Below are positions 8,691-17,408 of a stretch of DNA of 64,000 nucleotides, piece after piece. Below the pieces are notes generated by a model, which did no database searches, was not told the DNA's origin, and saw nothing but the letters and a program-made list of their open reading frames with translations. The number at the start of each line of letters is the position of its first letter. Positions within the stretch are counted from its first letter, which is position 1. The translations under genes and the position numbers were made by a program. Origin of the DNA: Paracoccus albicereus (GTDB lineage: Bacteria; Pseudomonadota; Alphaproteobacteria; Rhodobacterales; Rhodobacteraceae); the NCBI RefSeq assembly GCF_024359525.1, contig NZ_JAKZEU010000008.1, positions 33,785-97,784 of the forward strand, in the 5' to 3' direction.

Positions 8691-8716
8691 TGACCCCCGC
8701 ACATGACCCCCGCACA
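8691..8716 (+). repeat. Tandem 13-base direct repeat
   Basis: TGACCCCCGCACA occurs twice in a row and is followed by another TGAC, in the 115-base gap between the PrpB-like gene and the aconitase gene. A nearby upstream ATGTGC is complementary to the GCACAT within the repeats. It may be a recent slippage duplication or part of a leader structure. No function is evident. Confidence 0.6.
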
Positions 8717-8746
8717 TGACGCCCGAAACGACAGGGAGGAGATGCG

Positions 8747-11428
8747 ATGGGACGCAGCCTGGACAGCCTTGGCACCAAACGGACGATGGATGTCCGCGGC
8801 CAGACCTTCGCCTATTACAGCCTCGATGCGGCCGAAGAGGCCGGGGCCGGTCCCGTCACCCGGATGCCCCGTTCCCTCAAGGTCCTCTACGAGAATCTTC
8901 TTCGGAACGAGGATGGCGACGCGGTCAGCAAGGATCATCTTGTCGAATTCGCTAGCGCCGCGGCCAAGCCCGATCAGGAGATGGAGATCTTCTTTCATCC
9001 GACCCGGATCCTCATGAACGATTCGGCCGGCATTCCGCTGGTCGCGGACCTTGCAGCGCTTCGGGCGGCGGCGGTGCGAAACGGGGGCGACCCGGCCTTG
9101 GTGAACCCGAAAATTCCGGCTGACATGGTGGTCGATCATTCGGTCATGGTCGATGCCCATGGATCGGCGGGGGCGTTCAGCGCCAATCTCGACAAGGAAT
9201 TCGAGCGCAACGAAGAACGCTACCGCTTTCTGCGCTGGGCGCAGGGCGCCTTTGACAATTTCCGCGTGGTGCCGCCAGGCACGGGCATCTGTCATCAGGT
9301 CAACCTCGAATATCTGTCACGGGCTGTCTGGTCGACGACGGATGGCAATTCCGCGATCGCCCATCCCGAAACCCTTCTGGGGACCGATAGCCACACCCCG
9401 ATGATCAACGGGATCGGTGTCCTTGGCTGGGGCGTCGGCGGCGTCGAGGGTGGCACCGCCCTGCTGGGCCAGCCCGTGACGATGATCGTCCCGCGCGTCG
9501 TGGGCTGCGAGCTGAAAGGACGCCTTCCGGCCGGGACGACCGCGACGGATCTTGTCATCACGATCACCGAACGCCTGCGCGCGCATGGCGTGGTCGGCAG
9601 CTTCGTCGAATTCTTCGGCGACGGACTGAAATCACTGTCCCTGTCGGATCGCGCGACTTTGGCCAACATGGCGCCCGAATATGGCGCGACCATGGGCTTC
9701 TTTCCGATCGACGAAGAGGTCCTGCGCTATCTCGACGCGACAGCACGTGGCGGCGATCACCTCGCCTTGGTGGAAACCTACTGCCGGGCGCAGGGATTAT
9801 GGCACGATCCCGATGAACCCCAGCCGGACTATGCCGAAACCATCCGGGTGGAGCTGGACCGGGTAGAGCCCAGCATCGCCGGACCCAGGCGGCCGCAGGA
9901 TCGCATCCGCCTGGCCGATGCTTCGGGACGGTTCAGCGAATTGGCTGAAGGCTATGATCCGCTGCCAGGCGGTGGGGCACCTGTCGCCGGCAAGGACTGG
10001 ACGCTGGACCACGGGGATGTCGTGATTGCCAGCATCACCAGTTGTACCAACACTTCGAACCCCTCGGTCATGCTCGCGGCAGGCATGTTGGCGCGAAACG
10101 CCGTCTCAAAGGGGCTGTCGGTGAAGCCTTGGGTCAAGACGTCCCTCGCACCTGGATCTCGTGTCGTGGCGGAGTATCTGGCCCGGATGGGCCTTCAGGA
10201 TCCGCTCGATCAGCTTGGATTCCAGCTCGTCGGTTTCGGCTGTATGACCTGTATGGGCAATTCCGGTCCACTGGATCCGGCCATCGCCGCTGCAATCGAC
10301 GACCACGGCGTCGCGGCCAGCGCGGTCCTGTCCGGGAATCGCAATTTCGAGGGCCGGATCCACCCCCATGTCCGGTCGAACTTCATCTGCTCCCCGCCGC
10401 TCGTCGTGGCCTACGCTCTCGCCGGCAGCATGCGCGCCGACATCATGCGCGAACCGCTTGGAACCGGGTCGGACGGACAAGCGGTCTATCTGCAAGACAT
10501 CTGGCCCACGGCAGAGGAGCTGGCCGAGGCAGTCGATCGGGCGCTGGACCCGCAGGTGTTCAGGGACCGCTATGCCGACGTCTTCGAAGGCGAGGCGCGG
10601 TGGAAGGCGGTCGAAGTCCCTGACACCGGAACCTTCGAATGGGATGCCGGCAGCCTTTACATGAAAGAGCCGCCCTTCTTCAGCGATATCGGCCCCGACG
10701 TACGCCCCGTCGAGGACATTCGCGGCGCCCGGGTCCTTGCCATGTTCGGCGACAGCATCACGACGGACCATATCTCGCCCGTCGGCACCATCACGCCAAG
10801 TTCGGCGGCCGGGCAATACCTGCAGGAACTTGGCGTGCCACCCGCCGAGTTCAATTCCTTCGCGGCGCGACGGGTCAACCATGACGTGATGATCCGCGGT
10901 GCCTTCGCCAATATCCGCATCCGCAACGAGATGGCGGGCGGGCGTGAAGGCGGTTGGACCCGGGACCCGGAGACCGGTGACATCATTCCCATCCATCTTG
11001 CCGCCGAACGTTGTCGCAAGGCGGGTGTTCCGCTGGTCGTGATCGCCGGCAAGGATTACGGCGTCGGCTCGTCGCGGGACTGGGCGGCAAAGGGGACGAA
11101 GCTGCTTGGCGTTTGCGCGATCATCGCGGAAGGGTTCGAACGCATCCATCGTTCGAACCTGATCGGCTTTGGCGTCATGCCATTGCAGTTCACACAAGGG
11201 GTGGCGCGCGAGACCCTCGGTCTTGACGGAACCGAGACGTTCGACATCCAGGGCATCGCAGACGGATTGAAGCCGAAGGGCCGCCTGCCGTGCCGCATCA
11301 CGGCGTCCGATGGTGCCGTGACCGATATCGAACTGATCTGCCGGCTCGATACCGGGGTGGAACTGGACTATTACCGCAACGGAGGCAGCCTGCATTACGT
11401 GCTGCGCAGCGCGATGGGGACTGCATGA
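8747..11428 (+). CDS. Aconitate hydratase, AcnA/AcnD family
   Basis: An 893-residue aconitase of the AcnA/IRP1 class, with a strong AGGGAGGAG ribosome site. The [4Fe-4S] cluster cysteines are visible in ITSCTNTSNPSVM and GFGCMTCMGNSG. The swivel domain contains MFGDSITTDHISPVG and the substrate-binding GVGSSRDWAAKG. Length and domain order (three N-terminal domains, linker, C-terminal swivel) are normal. It lies between the PrpB-like lyase and prpF and overlaps prpF by 4 bases. In other proteobacteria the AcnD-PrpF pair dehydrates 2-methylcitrate, so this copy is probably a pathway-specific aconitase rather than the housekeeping one. Sequence alone does not separate AcnA from AcnD. Confidence 0.92.
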   Translation: MGRSLDSLGTKRTMDVRGQTFAYYSLDAAEEAGAGPVTRMPRSLKVLYENLLRNEDGDAVSKDHLVEFASAAAKPDQEMEIFFHPTRILMNDSAGIPLVADLAALRAAAVRNGGDPALVNPKIPADMVVDHSVMVDAHGSAGAFSANLDKEFERNEERYRFLRWAQGAFDNFRVVPPGTGICHQVNLEYLSRAVWSTTDGNSAIAHPETLLGTDSHTPMINGIGVLGWGVGGVEGGTALLGQPVTMIVPRVVGCELKGRLPAGTTATDLVITITERLRAHGVVGSFVEFFGDGLKSLSLSDRATLANMAPEYGATMGFFPIDEEVLRYLDATARGGDHLALVETYCRAQGLWHDPDEPQPDYAETIRVELDRVEPSIAGPRRPQDRIRLADASGRFSELAEGYDPLPGGGAPVAGKDWTLDHGDVVIASITSCTNTSNPSVMLAAGMLARNAVSKGLSVKPWVKTSLAPGSRVVAEYLARMGLQDPLDQLGFQLVGFGCMTCMGNSGPLDPAIAAAIDDHGVAASAVLSGNRNFEGRIHPHVRSNFICSPPLVVAYALAGSMRADIMREPLGTGSDGQAVYLQDIWPTAEELAEAVDRALDPQVFRDRYADVFEGEARWKAVEVPDTGTFEWDAGSLYMKEPPFFSDIGPDVRPVEDIRGARVLAMFGDSITTDHISPVGTITPSSAAGQYLQELGVPPAEFNSFAARRVNHDVMIRGAFANIRIRNEMAGGREGGWTRDPETGDIIPIHLAAERCRKAGVPLVVIAGKDYGVGSSRDWAAKGTKLLGVCAIIAEGFERIHRSNLIGFGVMPLQFTQGVARETLGLDGTETFDIQGIADGLKPKGRLPCRITASDGAVTDIELICRLDTGVELDYYRNGGSLHYVLRSAMGTA

Positions 11429-12597
11429 CCACAGGATCGGCCCGACAGCTTCGCATTCCCGCCGTGTTCATGCGCGGCGGCACCAGCAATGCGATCATCT
11501 TTCACGCTGACGACCTGCCGGCCGACATGGACGAACGTCACCGCATCTTCCTGCGCGCGATCGGCAGCCCGGACCCGGGGCGTCGTCAGCTTGACGGGCT
11601 GGGCGGCGGCGTTTCCTCGCTGTCGAAGATCTGCGTGATCGCACCGTCGACCCGACCGGATGCCGACGTCGACTACACCTTCGTCCAGATCCCGGTGACG
11701 ACGGATCGTCCTGACTACAGCGCGAATTGCGGGAACATGTCATCGGCCATCGGACCCTTCGCGGTCGAGGAAGGTCTGGTTCAGACAGCGGACGGCGAAG
11801 CTGTCGTGCGCATCCACAACACCAACACCTCCAAGATCATCGAAAGCCGGTTTCAGGTCCGTGACGGAGTGCCGCTCGTCGAAGGCGATTTCGTCAATCC
11901 CGGCGTGGCTGGCACCGGGTCGGCGATCCAGCTCGATTTTCTTTCCCCGGGTGGGGCCGCGACGGGACGGCTTTTGCCGACGGGACGCGAACTGGACCGG
12001 TTGGAGGACGCCTCGCTCGATGGTGTGATCGAAGCGTCGCTGGTAGACGCGACCAACGCCGTAGTCTTCATCCCGGCAAGGACGGTGGGTCTGACCGGCT
12101 ACGAGACGCCTGATGAGATCGAAGCCCGCGGTGATCTGATGCAGCGGCTGGAGGCGATCCGCAGGGTGGCAAGCGTCAGGATGGGGCTGGCGGCCGATAC
12201 GGATGCGGCGGCCCGGCTGGCAGGAAGTCCAAAGATCGCGATGATTGCCGCGCCACAGGATTACGTCAGCACAGCCGGCGAGACGATCGGTGCCGCCGAT
12301 TTCGACATCGCCGTCCGGATGATCTCAATGGGGCAGGCGCATCGCGCGGTTACCCTGACTGGCGCAATGTGCACCGCGGTTGCGTCGGGCATCGCGGGCA
12401 GTTGCGTTGCCGAAACGGTTCGCGCGAATGCCGATGGAATGGTGCGGATCGGCCATTCGTCTGGCGTGATGCCCGTCAAGGCCAGTGTGTCGCGCGCCGA
12501 CGCCGGCTGGAAGGTCGAGCGCGCGACGGTGTTCCGGACAGCGCGCCGCCTGATGGAGGGGTCTGTTCTGGTGCCGGTGCCGACGAAGAACGACTGA
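11425..12597 (+). CDS. prpF: PrpF-family aconitate isomerase
   Basis: A 390-residue protein of the PrpF family (diaminopimelate-epimerase fold). Members isomerise the double bond of 2-methyl-trans-aconitate or trans-aconitate so that aconitase or methylaconitase can use the cis isomer. Family segments include IPAVFMRGGTSNAI near the N-terminus, GGGVSSLSKICVI, the conserved SANCGNMSSAIG with Cys102, and TGAMCTAVASGIAG near residue 318. The ATG at 11425 overlaps the aconitase stop as ATGA, giving translational coupling and supporting a shared pathway. PrpF rather than prpD indicates the AcnD/PrpF version of this chemistry. Confidence 0.92.
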   Translation: MTTGSARQLRIPAVFMRGGTSNAIIFHADDLPADMDERHRIFLRAIGSPDPGRRQLDGLGGGVSSLSKICVIAPSTRPDADVDYTFVQIPVTTDRPDYSANCGNMSSAIGPFAVEEGLVQTADGEAVVRIHNTNTSKIIESRFQVRDGVPLVEGDFVNPGVAGTGSAIQLDFLSPGGAATGRLLPTGRELDRLEDASLDGVIEASLVDATNAVVFIPARTVGLTGYETPDEIEARGDLMQRLEAIRRVASVRMGLAADTDAAARLAGSPKIAMIAAPQDYVSTAGETIGAADFDIAVRMISMGQAHRAVTLTGAMCTAVASGIAGSCVAETVRANADGMVRIGHSSGVMPVKASVSRADAGWKVERATVFRTARRLMEGSVLVPVPTKND

Positions 12598-12617
12598 CAT
12601 CGCGTGGCCTTGCCGCC

Positions 12618-12631
12618 TTGATGCAGATCAA
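12618..12631 (+). promoter_or_regulatory. FNR box upstream of fnrL
   Basis: TTGATGCAGATCAA is a perfect match to the FNR consensus TTGAT-N4-ATCAA. Its centre is only 28 bases before the fnrL start codon. At that position it would cover the transcription start or early leader, so it more likely mediates autorepression than class II activation, unless the transcript is leaderless. Confidence 0.85.
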
Positions 12632-12652
12632 GGCGCGAAATACACATTCGGG

Positions 12653-13390
12653 ATGAACCTGCGGCTTGCCAGAACGTCCTGCATCGAATGCCCGATCCGC
12701 CATCGCGCGGTCTGTGCCGAATGCGATGACACCGAGCTTGCCGTGCTGGAAGGCATCAAGAGCTATGTGACCGTCCCGAAAGGCGGCCGCATCGCGGAAG
12801 CGGGAGAGTCGCTGGACCATCTGTCCTCTGTCGTTTCGGGATGCGCGACGGTCTCGAAGACGCTGGCCGATGGCCGCCGGCAGATGGTCGGGCTGTTGCT
12901 GCCGTCCGATTTCATCGGCCGTCCAGGCCGTGCCACCCTGTCCTTCGACATCGAGGCGGCGACCGACGTGACCTTGTGCCGCTTTCAGCGCCGCGCGTTC
13001 GAGGCGATCATCAGGTCGTCGCCCAATGTCGCGCGTCGCCTGCTGACGATGACGCTGGATGAACTGGACGTGGCGCGGGACTGGCAGGTGCTGCTCGGGC
13101 GGCTCACTGCGCGGGAAAGGGTGATCCATTTCCTGCTCAGTCTGGTTCGCCGCGAAGCGACGGAGACGGGTGCGGCGCATCGATCCGGTCCGGTCCGCCT
13201 GGAACTGCCCCTGTCGCGCGAAATGATCGCCGATTATCTCGGCCTGACGATCGAGACCACGAGCAGGCAGTTCACGGCGCTGAGGAAGGACGGCCTGATC
13301 AAAACGCCGACGGCGCGGACAATCGTCGTGCCCGACCTCGTGGACCTTATGCCGGAAGCGATGGACGAAGACGGCGCGCCCTCCGCCTGA
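12653..13390 (+). CDS. fnrL: FNR-type oxygen-sensing regulator FnrL/FnrN
   Basis: A 245-residue Crp/Fnr-family regulator with an N-terminal cluster motif: Cys10, Cys13, Cys21 and Cys24 in CIECPIRHRAVCAEC. A further Cys109 (DVTLCRF) aligns with the central cysteine of E. coli FNR. These residues should hold an oxygen-labile [4Fe-4S] cluster. The cNMP-like barrel spans about residues 30-140. The C-terminal helix-turn-helix reads SREMIADYLGLTIETTSRQF with the FNR-type E-x2-S-R contacts. The start at 12653 keeps the cysteines but has no clear ribosome site. FNR boxes at 12618, 13488 and 17341 show its likely targets: itself, ccoNOQP and ccoGHIS. Confidence 0.95.
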   Translation: MNLRLARTSCIECPIRHRAVCAECDDTELAVLEGIKSYVTVPKGGRIAEAGESLDHLSSVVSGCATVSKTLADGRRQMVGLLLPSDFIGRPGRATLSFDIEAATDVTLCRFQRRAFEAIIRSSPNVARRLLTMTLDELDVARDWQVLLGRLTARERVIHFLLSLVRREATETGAAHRSGPVRLELPLSREMIADYLGLTIETTSRQFTALRKDGLIKTPTARTIVVPDLVDLMPEAMDEDGAPSA

Positions 13391-13487
13391 GCGTTCCGGG
13401 TCTGATCCTGCCGGCGCATCGGTCCCGCTGGAAAAGCGCTCCTTCGTCCTTCTGCGAGTGACCGGACATGATCAAGCCGTCACCCTA

Positions 13488-13501
13488 TTGATCCAGGTCA
13501 A
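13488..13501 (+). promoter_or_regulatory. FNR box upstream of ccoNOQP
   Basis: TTGATCCAGGTCAA differs from the FNR consensus at one position. It is centred 90 bases before ccoN, allowing a class II promoter (site near -41) with a leader of about 50 bases. A lone GATCAA half-site lies at 13470-13475. It is the expected site for microaerobic induction by the adjacent FnrL. Confidence 0.85.
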
Positions 13502-13584
13502 GGCGACCCGCGACGCTGCATGGCAGTGAACGGTCGACAAGCGCGCCCGTCGTCCTGCGGTGCGAGCATTCGACCGAGGGCCTG

Positions 13585-15192
13585 ATGGCAATATTCAGAC
13601 AGATTTCTTTGGCGCTGATCGCGCTGATCGCGGCGTTTGCGGCGAACAGGGGCCGCGATCCGGCCTTCGCGTTCCACGCGCTTCTGGTGATGGCCATCGC
13701 GGCCACTCTGCTTCTGTGGGAGGTCAAGCGCTTCGGGGACGCGATCGAAGGCAAACAGAGACCGGCTGTTCAGACCGGCTACATGGACGGACCGATCCGC
13801 GCGGGCGTCATCGCGACGGCCTTCTGGGGCCTGGCTGGCTTTCTGGTCGGAACCTTCATCGCCTTCCAGCTCGCCTTTCCCGAGCTTAATTTCGACTGGT
13901 CCGAGGGCTACGCGAATTTCGGTCGCCTGCGTCCGCTTCATACCAGCGCGGTGATCTTTGCCTTCGGCGGCAACGCGTTGATCGCCACGTCTTTCTACGT
14001 GGTGCAGCGCACCTGCGCGGCAAGGTTGTGGGGCGGCAACCTCGCGTGGTTCGTGTTCTGGGGCTACCAGCTTTTCATCGTGCTGGCCGCGACCGGCTAC
14101 CTGCTGGGCGCGACCCAGTCCAAGGAATACGCAGAGCCGGAATGGTATGTCGACATCTGGCTGACCATCGTCTGGCTGGCTTATCTGGCGATCTATCTGG
14201 GCACGCTGGTCAAGCGCCGCGAGCCGCATATCTACGTCGCGAACTGGTTCTATCTCGCATTCATCGTGACCGTCGCGATGCTGCACGTGGTCAACAACCT
14301 GTCGCTTCCCGTCTCGATCCTCGGCTCGAAGTCGGTGCAGGTCTTCGCGGGCGTGCAGGACGCGATGACGCAATGGTGGTATGGCCACAATGCCGTCGGC
14401 TTCTTCCTGACCGCGGGCTTCTTGGGCATGATGTATTTTTTCGTGCCCAAGCAGGCCGATCGTCCGATCTACAGCTACAAGCTTTCGATCATCCATTTCT
14501 GGGCGCTGATCTTTCTCTACATCTGGGCGGGACCGCATCACCTGCACTACACCGCGCTGCCCGACTGGGCCTCGACCCTGGGCATGGTGTTCTCGATCAT
14601 GCTGTGGATGCCGTCCTGGGGCGGCATGATCAACGGGCTGATGACGCTGGAAGGCGCCTGGGACAAGATCCGCACCGATCCCATCATCCGCATGTTCGTG
14701 GCCTCGCTCGCCTTCTACGGGATGAGCACCTTCGAAGGCCCGATGATGTCGATCCGCGCGGTCAACTCGCTCAGCCACTACACCGACTGGACCATCGGTC
14801 ACGTTCATTCCGGCGCGCTCGGCTGGAACGGGCTGATCACCTTCGGCTGCCTTTATTTCCTGACACCGAGACTGTGGGGCCGCGAGCGGATGCATTCGAC
14901 GGCGGCGATCAACTGGCATTTCTGGCTCGCGACGATCGGTATCGTGCTCTACGCCGCGTCGATGTGGGTGTCGGGCATCATGGAAGGCCTGATGTGGCGC
15001 GAGGTCGATGACCAGGGCTTCCTTGTCAATTCCTTCGCCGACACCGTCGCAGCCAAGTTTCCGATGTACCTGGTCCGCGCGACGGGCGGTGTCTTCTACC
15101 TCGCCGGCGCGGTGCTGATGGTCTGGAACATGTGGATGACGATCCGCGGTCCGCAGGCGCGCGCGGTGATCGTTCCAGTCCCTGCGGAGTAA
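13585..15192 (+). CDS. ccoN: cbb3-type cytochrome c oxidase catalytic subunit I
   Basis: A 535-residue, 12-13 helix heme-copper oxidase subunit. It reduces oxygen to water at the high-spin heme/CuB site with high oxygen affinity. Metal-ligand histidines are visible: [16 protein letters not shown] (low-spin heme), [12 protein letters not shown] (CuB), the pair in [15 protein letters not shown] (CuB), and [14 protein letters not shown] (both hemes). The C-type oxidases' segment [10 protein letters not shown] is present. The first helix pair (residues 8-45) forms an N-terminal extension. It starts the ccoNOQP operon behind an FNR box, and ccoO starts 4 bases after its stop. Confidence 0.97.
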   Translation: MAIFRQISLALIALIAAFAANRGRDPAFAFHALLVMAIAATLLLWEVKRFGDAIEGKQRPAVQTGYMDGPIRAGVIATAFWGLAGFLVGTFIAFQLAFPELNFDWSEGYANFGRLRPLHTSAVIFAFGGNALIATSFYVVQRTCAARLWGGNLAWFVFWGYQLFIVLAATGYLLGATQSKEYAEPEWYVDIWLTIVWLAYLAIYLGTLVKRREPHIYVANWFYLAFIVTVAMLHVVNNLSLPVSILGSKSVQVFAGVQDAMTQWWYGHNAVGFFLTAGFLGMMYFFVPKQADRPIYSYKLSIIHFWALIFLYIWAGPHHLHYTALPDWASTLGMVFSIMLWMPSWGGMINGLMTLEGAWDKIRTDPIIRMFVASLAFYGMSTFEGPMMSIRAVNSLSHYTDWTIGHVHSGALGWNGLITFGCLYFLTPRLWGRERMHSTAAINWHFWLATIGIVLYAASMWVSGIMEGLMWREVDDQGFLVNSFADTVAAKFPMYLVRATGGVFYLAGAVLMVWNMWMTIRGPQARAVIVPVPAE

Positions 15193-15196
15193 GCCG

Positions 15197-16018
15197 ATGA
15201 CCAAGCACAACGACAGCGTTCCCGATCCGCAGGACGACCCCCAAGTCGTGCAGCCCGGCGATGGCGGCGTTCCAAACGAATTGCCGCATCACACGGCCCT
15301 CATCGACAGGCATGGCATCCTCGAGCGTAACGCGACGCTGCTACTGGTGTTCTCGTTCCTCGTCGTGACCATCGGTGGCATCGTCGAGATCGCACCCCTG
15401 TTCTGGCTGGAGAACACCATTGAAGAGGTCGAGGGCGTGCGGCCCTACAGCCCGCTCGAACTGACCGGACGCGACATCTACGTTCGCGAGGGTTGCTATG
15501 TCTGCCACAGCCAGATGATCCGCCCGATGCGCGATGAGGTGGAACGCTATGGTCATTACAGCCTCGCCGCCGAGTCGATGTACGACCACCCCTTCCAGTG
15601 GGGGTCAAAGCGGACCGGACCGGATCTGGCGCGAGTCGGCGGGCGCTATTCGGACGAATGGCATGTCGATCACTTCAGCGATCCGCAAAGCGTCGTGCCT
15701 GAAAGCATCATGCCGAAATACGACTATCTGCTGCGCACCCCGGTTACGCCTGATCATATTCATGACCTGCTGGCGACCCACGCCATCGTCGGCGTGCCCT
15801 ACACCGACGAGATGATCGAGGCGGCCGCCGCGGATTTTCGCGTCCAGGTCGATCCGTTCGGCGATTACGAGGGATTGCTGGAACGCTATCCCGGCGCGCA
15901 GGTGCGCAATTTCGATGCGCAGCCCCAGCTGACCGAAATGGATGCGCTGATCGCCTATCTCCAGATGCTCGGCACGACGGTCGATTTCTCGACCTTCACC
16001 GCCGATGCCAGCCGATGA
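15197..16018 (+). CDS. ccoO: cbb3-type cytochrome c oxidase monoheme subunit II
   Basis: A 273-residue membrane-anchored cytochrome c that passes electrons to CcoN. One transmembrane segment ([21 protein letters not shown]) is followed by the single heme motif CYVCH in [18 protein letters not shown]. The methionine ligand probably lies in [10 protein letters not shown]. Ahead of the conserved ERNATLLL start there are about 40 acidic/polar residues ([16 protein letters not shown]), longer than in most homologues. I kept the ATG at 15197 because no alternative has a better ribosome site, but the true start could be further in. It is part of ccoNOQP. Confidence 0.95.
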   Translation: MTKHNDSVPDPQDDPQVVQPGDGGVPNELPHHTALIDRHGILERNATLLLVFSFLVVTIGGIVEIAPLFWLENTIEEVEGVRPYSPLELTGRDIYVREGCYVCHSQMIRPMRDEVERYGHYSLAAESMYDHPFQWGSKRTGPDLARVGGRYSDEWHVDHFSDPQSVVPESIMPKYDYLLRTPVTPDHIHDLLATHAIVGVPYTDEMIEAAAADFRVQVDPFGDYEGLLERYPGAQVRNFDAQPQLTEMDALIAYLQMLGTTVDFSTFTADASR

Positions 16019-16030
16019 CGGGGACGCGAC

Positions 16031-16273
16031 ATGCATGACACCTACACCCTGATGCGCCAATTCGCCGACAGCTGGGCCCTGCTGACGCTGGTGGGCTTTT
16101 TCGTCGGCGCCTTCCTGTGGGTCTGGCGACCGGGCAGCCGACCGCTCCACGACGACGCGGCGCGCTCGATCTTTCGTGAGGGCGTCGAGCCGCCACGAGC
16201 GCTGGCAGGCGCATGCGACAGGCAATGTGCCACCTGCGCTTGCAGCAAGAAGGGGGCGGCCGATGACCGATAA
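16031..16273 (+). CDS. ccoQ: cbb3 oxidase small subunit CcoQ with cysteine-rich tail
   Basis: An 80-residue protein with a single transmembrane helix (LLTLVGFFVGAFLWVW) followed by RPGSRPLHDDAARSIF, the typical CcoQ (FixQ) pattern. CcoQ protects or stabilises the oxidase against oxygen. The C-terminus ends in GACDRQCATCACSKKG, four cysteines in a short stretch, which may bind metal or a cluster. The last 11 bases overlap ccoP, whose ATG is at 16263. Confidence 0.9.
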   Translation: MHDTYTLMRQFADSWALLTLVGFFVGAFLWVWRPGSRPLHDDAARSIFREGVEPPRALAGACDRQCATCACSKKGAADDR

Positions 16274-17249
16274 GAAAGAGATCAAGCCCAAGGTCGAGAC
16301 GACCGGTCACAGCTGGGACGGGATCAAGGAATACAACAATCCGCTGCCGCGATGGTGGCTGTGGACGTTCTACGCCACGATTGCCTGGGCGCTGATCTAC
16401 ACGATCCTCTATCCCGCCTGGCCTTTGGTGAACGGCGCCACGGGGGGCGTCCTTGGCTGGTCGCAGCGGGCAGAGGTTGCGTCCGAGATCGAGGCCGTGA
16501 CGGCGAGCCAGTCCCAGTTGCGCGACGCACTGGTCGAAACCGATCTTGGTGTGCTGGCAAGGAACGAGGAACTGCACCGATACGCCGTTCAGGCGGGTGG
16601 CGCCCTTTACCGCACGAATTGTTCGCAATGCCACGGCTCGGGTGCGGCCGGCGCGGTTGGCTATCCGAACCTGCTGGATGACGACTGGCTTTGGGGCGGT
16701 CGTATCGAGGATATCGCCCTGACGATCCGGCACGGCATCCGTAACGAAGATGATCCGGACGCGCGCTTCAGCCAGATGCCCGCCTTCGGCGACATGCTCG
16801 ACCGCGACCAGATCGCGACGCTTGTGGACCACGTGCAGTCGCTGCCGAACGGGGCCGATCCCCTGGGCGGTGCGGGCGGCGCGCTATTTGCCGAGAACTG
16901 CGCTTCATGCCACGGCGACGATGCACGCGGCGATCGCGAGATCGGGGCCACGAACCTGACGGATGCGATCTGGCTTTATTCGCCGGACGACGAAATCCTC
17001 ACCAGCCTGATCTCGCAGGGACCATACGGCGTGATGCCGGCATGGGGCGATCGTCTTGGGGAATATGGGGTCCGCGCCGTCGCGGCCTATGTCCATCAGC
17101 TTGGCGGCGGCGAGGGCGATGCCGAGACGCAGATCGGCGACGCGCAAGCGGCGGATGCCCCCATCGCGACCGGGGCTGACCCATCGAACCCTGCTGACGT
17201 CCCATTTCCCGAAAAGGGTGACGGCGGCGCGGCATCCCGATCCGAGTAG
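16263..17249 (+). CDS. ccoP: cbb3-type cytochrome c oxidase diheme subunit III
   Basis: A 328-residue diheme cytochrome c. The start at 16263 gives MTDKKEIKPKVETTGHSWDGI, the typical CcoP opening, then LPRWWLWTFYATIAWALIYTILYP as membrane anchor. Two heme motifs are present: CSQCH at 120-124 and CASCH at 213-217, with methionine ligands likely in FSQMPAFG and YGVMPAWG. CcoP accepts electrons from cytochrome c and delivers them to CcoO/CcoN. The last 45 or so residues form an unusual Ala/Asp/Pro-rich tail without known function. A terminator follows at 17293. Confidence 0.96.
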   Translation: MTDKKEIKPKVETTGHSWDGIKEYNNPLPRWWLWTFYATIAWALIYTILYPAWPLVNGATGGVLGWSQRAEVASEIEAVTASQSQLRDALVETDLGVLARNEELHRYAVQAGGALYRTNCSQCHGSGAAGAVGYPNLLDDDWLWGGRIEDIALTIRHGIRNEDDPDARFSQMPAFGDMLDRDQIATLVDHVQSLPNGADPLGGAGGALFAENCASCHGDDARGDREIGATNLTDAIWLYSPDDEILTSLISQGPYGVMPAWGDRLGEYGVRAVAAYVHQLGGGEGDAETQIGDAQAADAPIATGADPSNPADVPFPEKGDGGAASRSE

Positions 17250-17292
17250 CGACACGCGCATCCTGTTCGCAACGATTGCGCGTGGCGTTACC

Positions 17293-17329
17293 GCGGGCGG
17301 CGGTTCCTGGGTCGCCGCCCGCACCTTTT
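17293..17329 (+). terminator. Rho-independent terminator after ccoNOQP
   Basis: GCGGGCGGCG (17293-17302) pairs perfectly with CGCCGCCCGC (17313-17322). ACCTTTT follows. It closes the ccoNOQP operon and separates it from the FNR box of ccoGHIS 11 bases further on. Confidence 0.8.
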
Positions 17330-17340
17330 GTTCGCCGCAC

Positions 17341-17354
17341 TTGATTCAGGTCAA
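17341..17354 (+). promoter_or_regulatory. FNR box upstream of ccoGHIS
   Basis: TTGATTCAGGTCAA has one mismatch to the FNR consensus and is centred 61 bases before ccoG. A site near -41 would place the transcript start about 20 bases before the ATG. This lets FnrL induce the oxidase-assembly genes together with ccoNOQP. Confidence 0.85.
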
Positions 17355-17408
17355 CGCGGGTCACGCCACGCGGGCGCATAGCGATCTGGCGAACAGGATA
17401 TCATCTGC

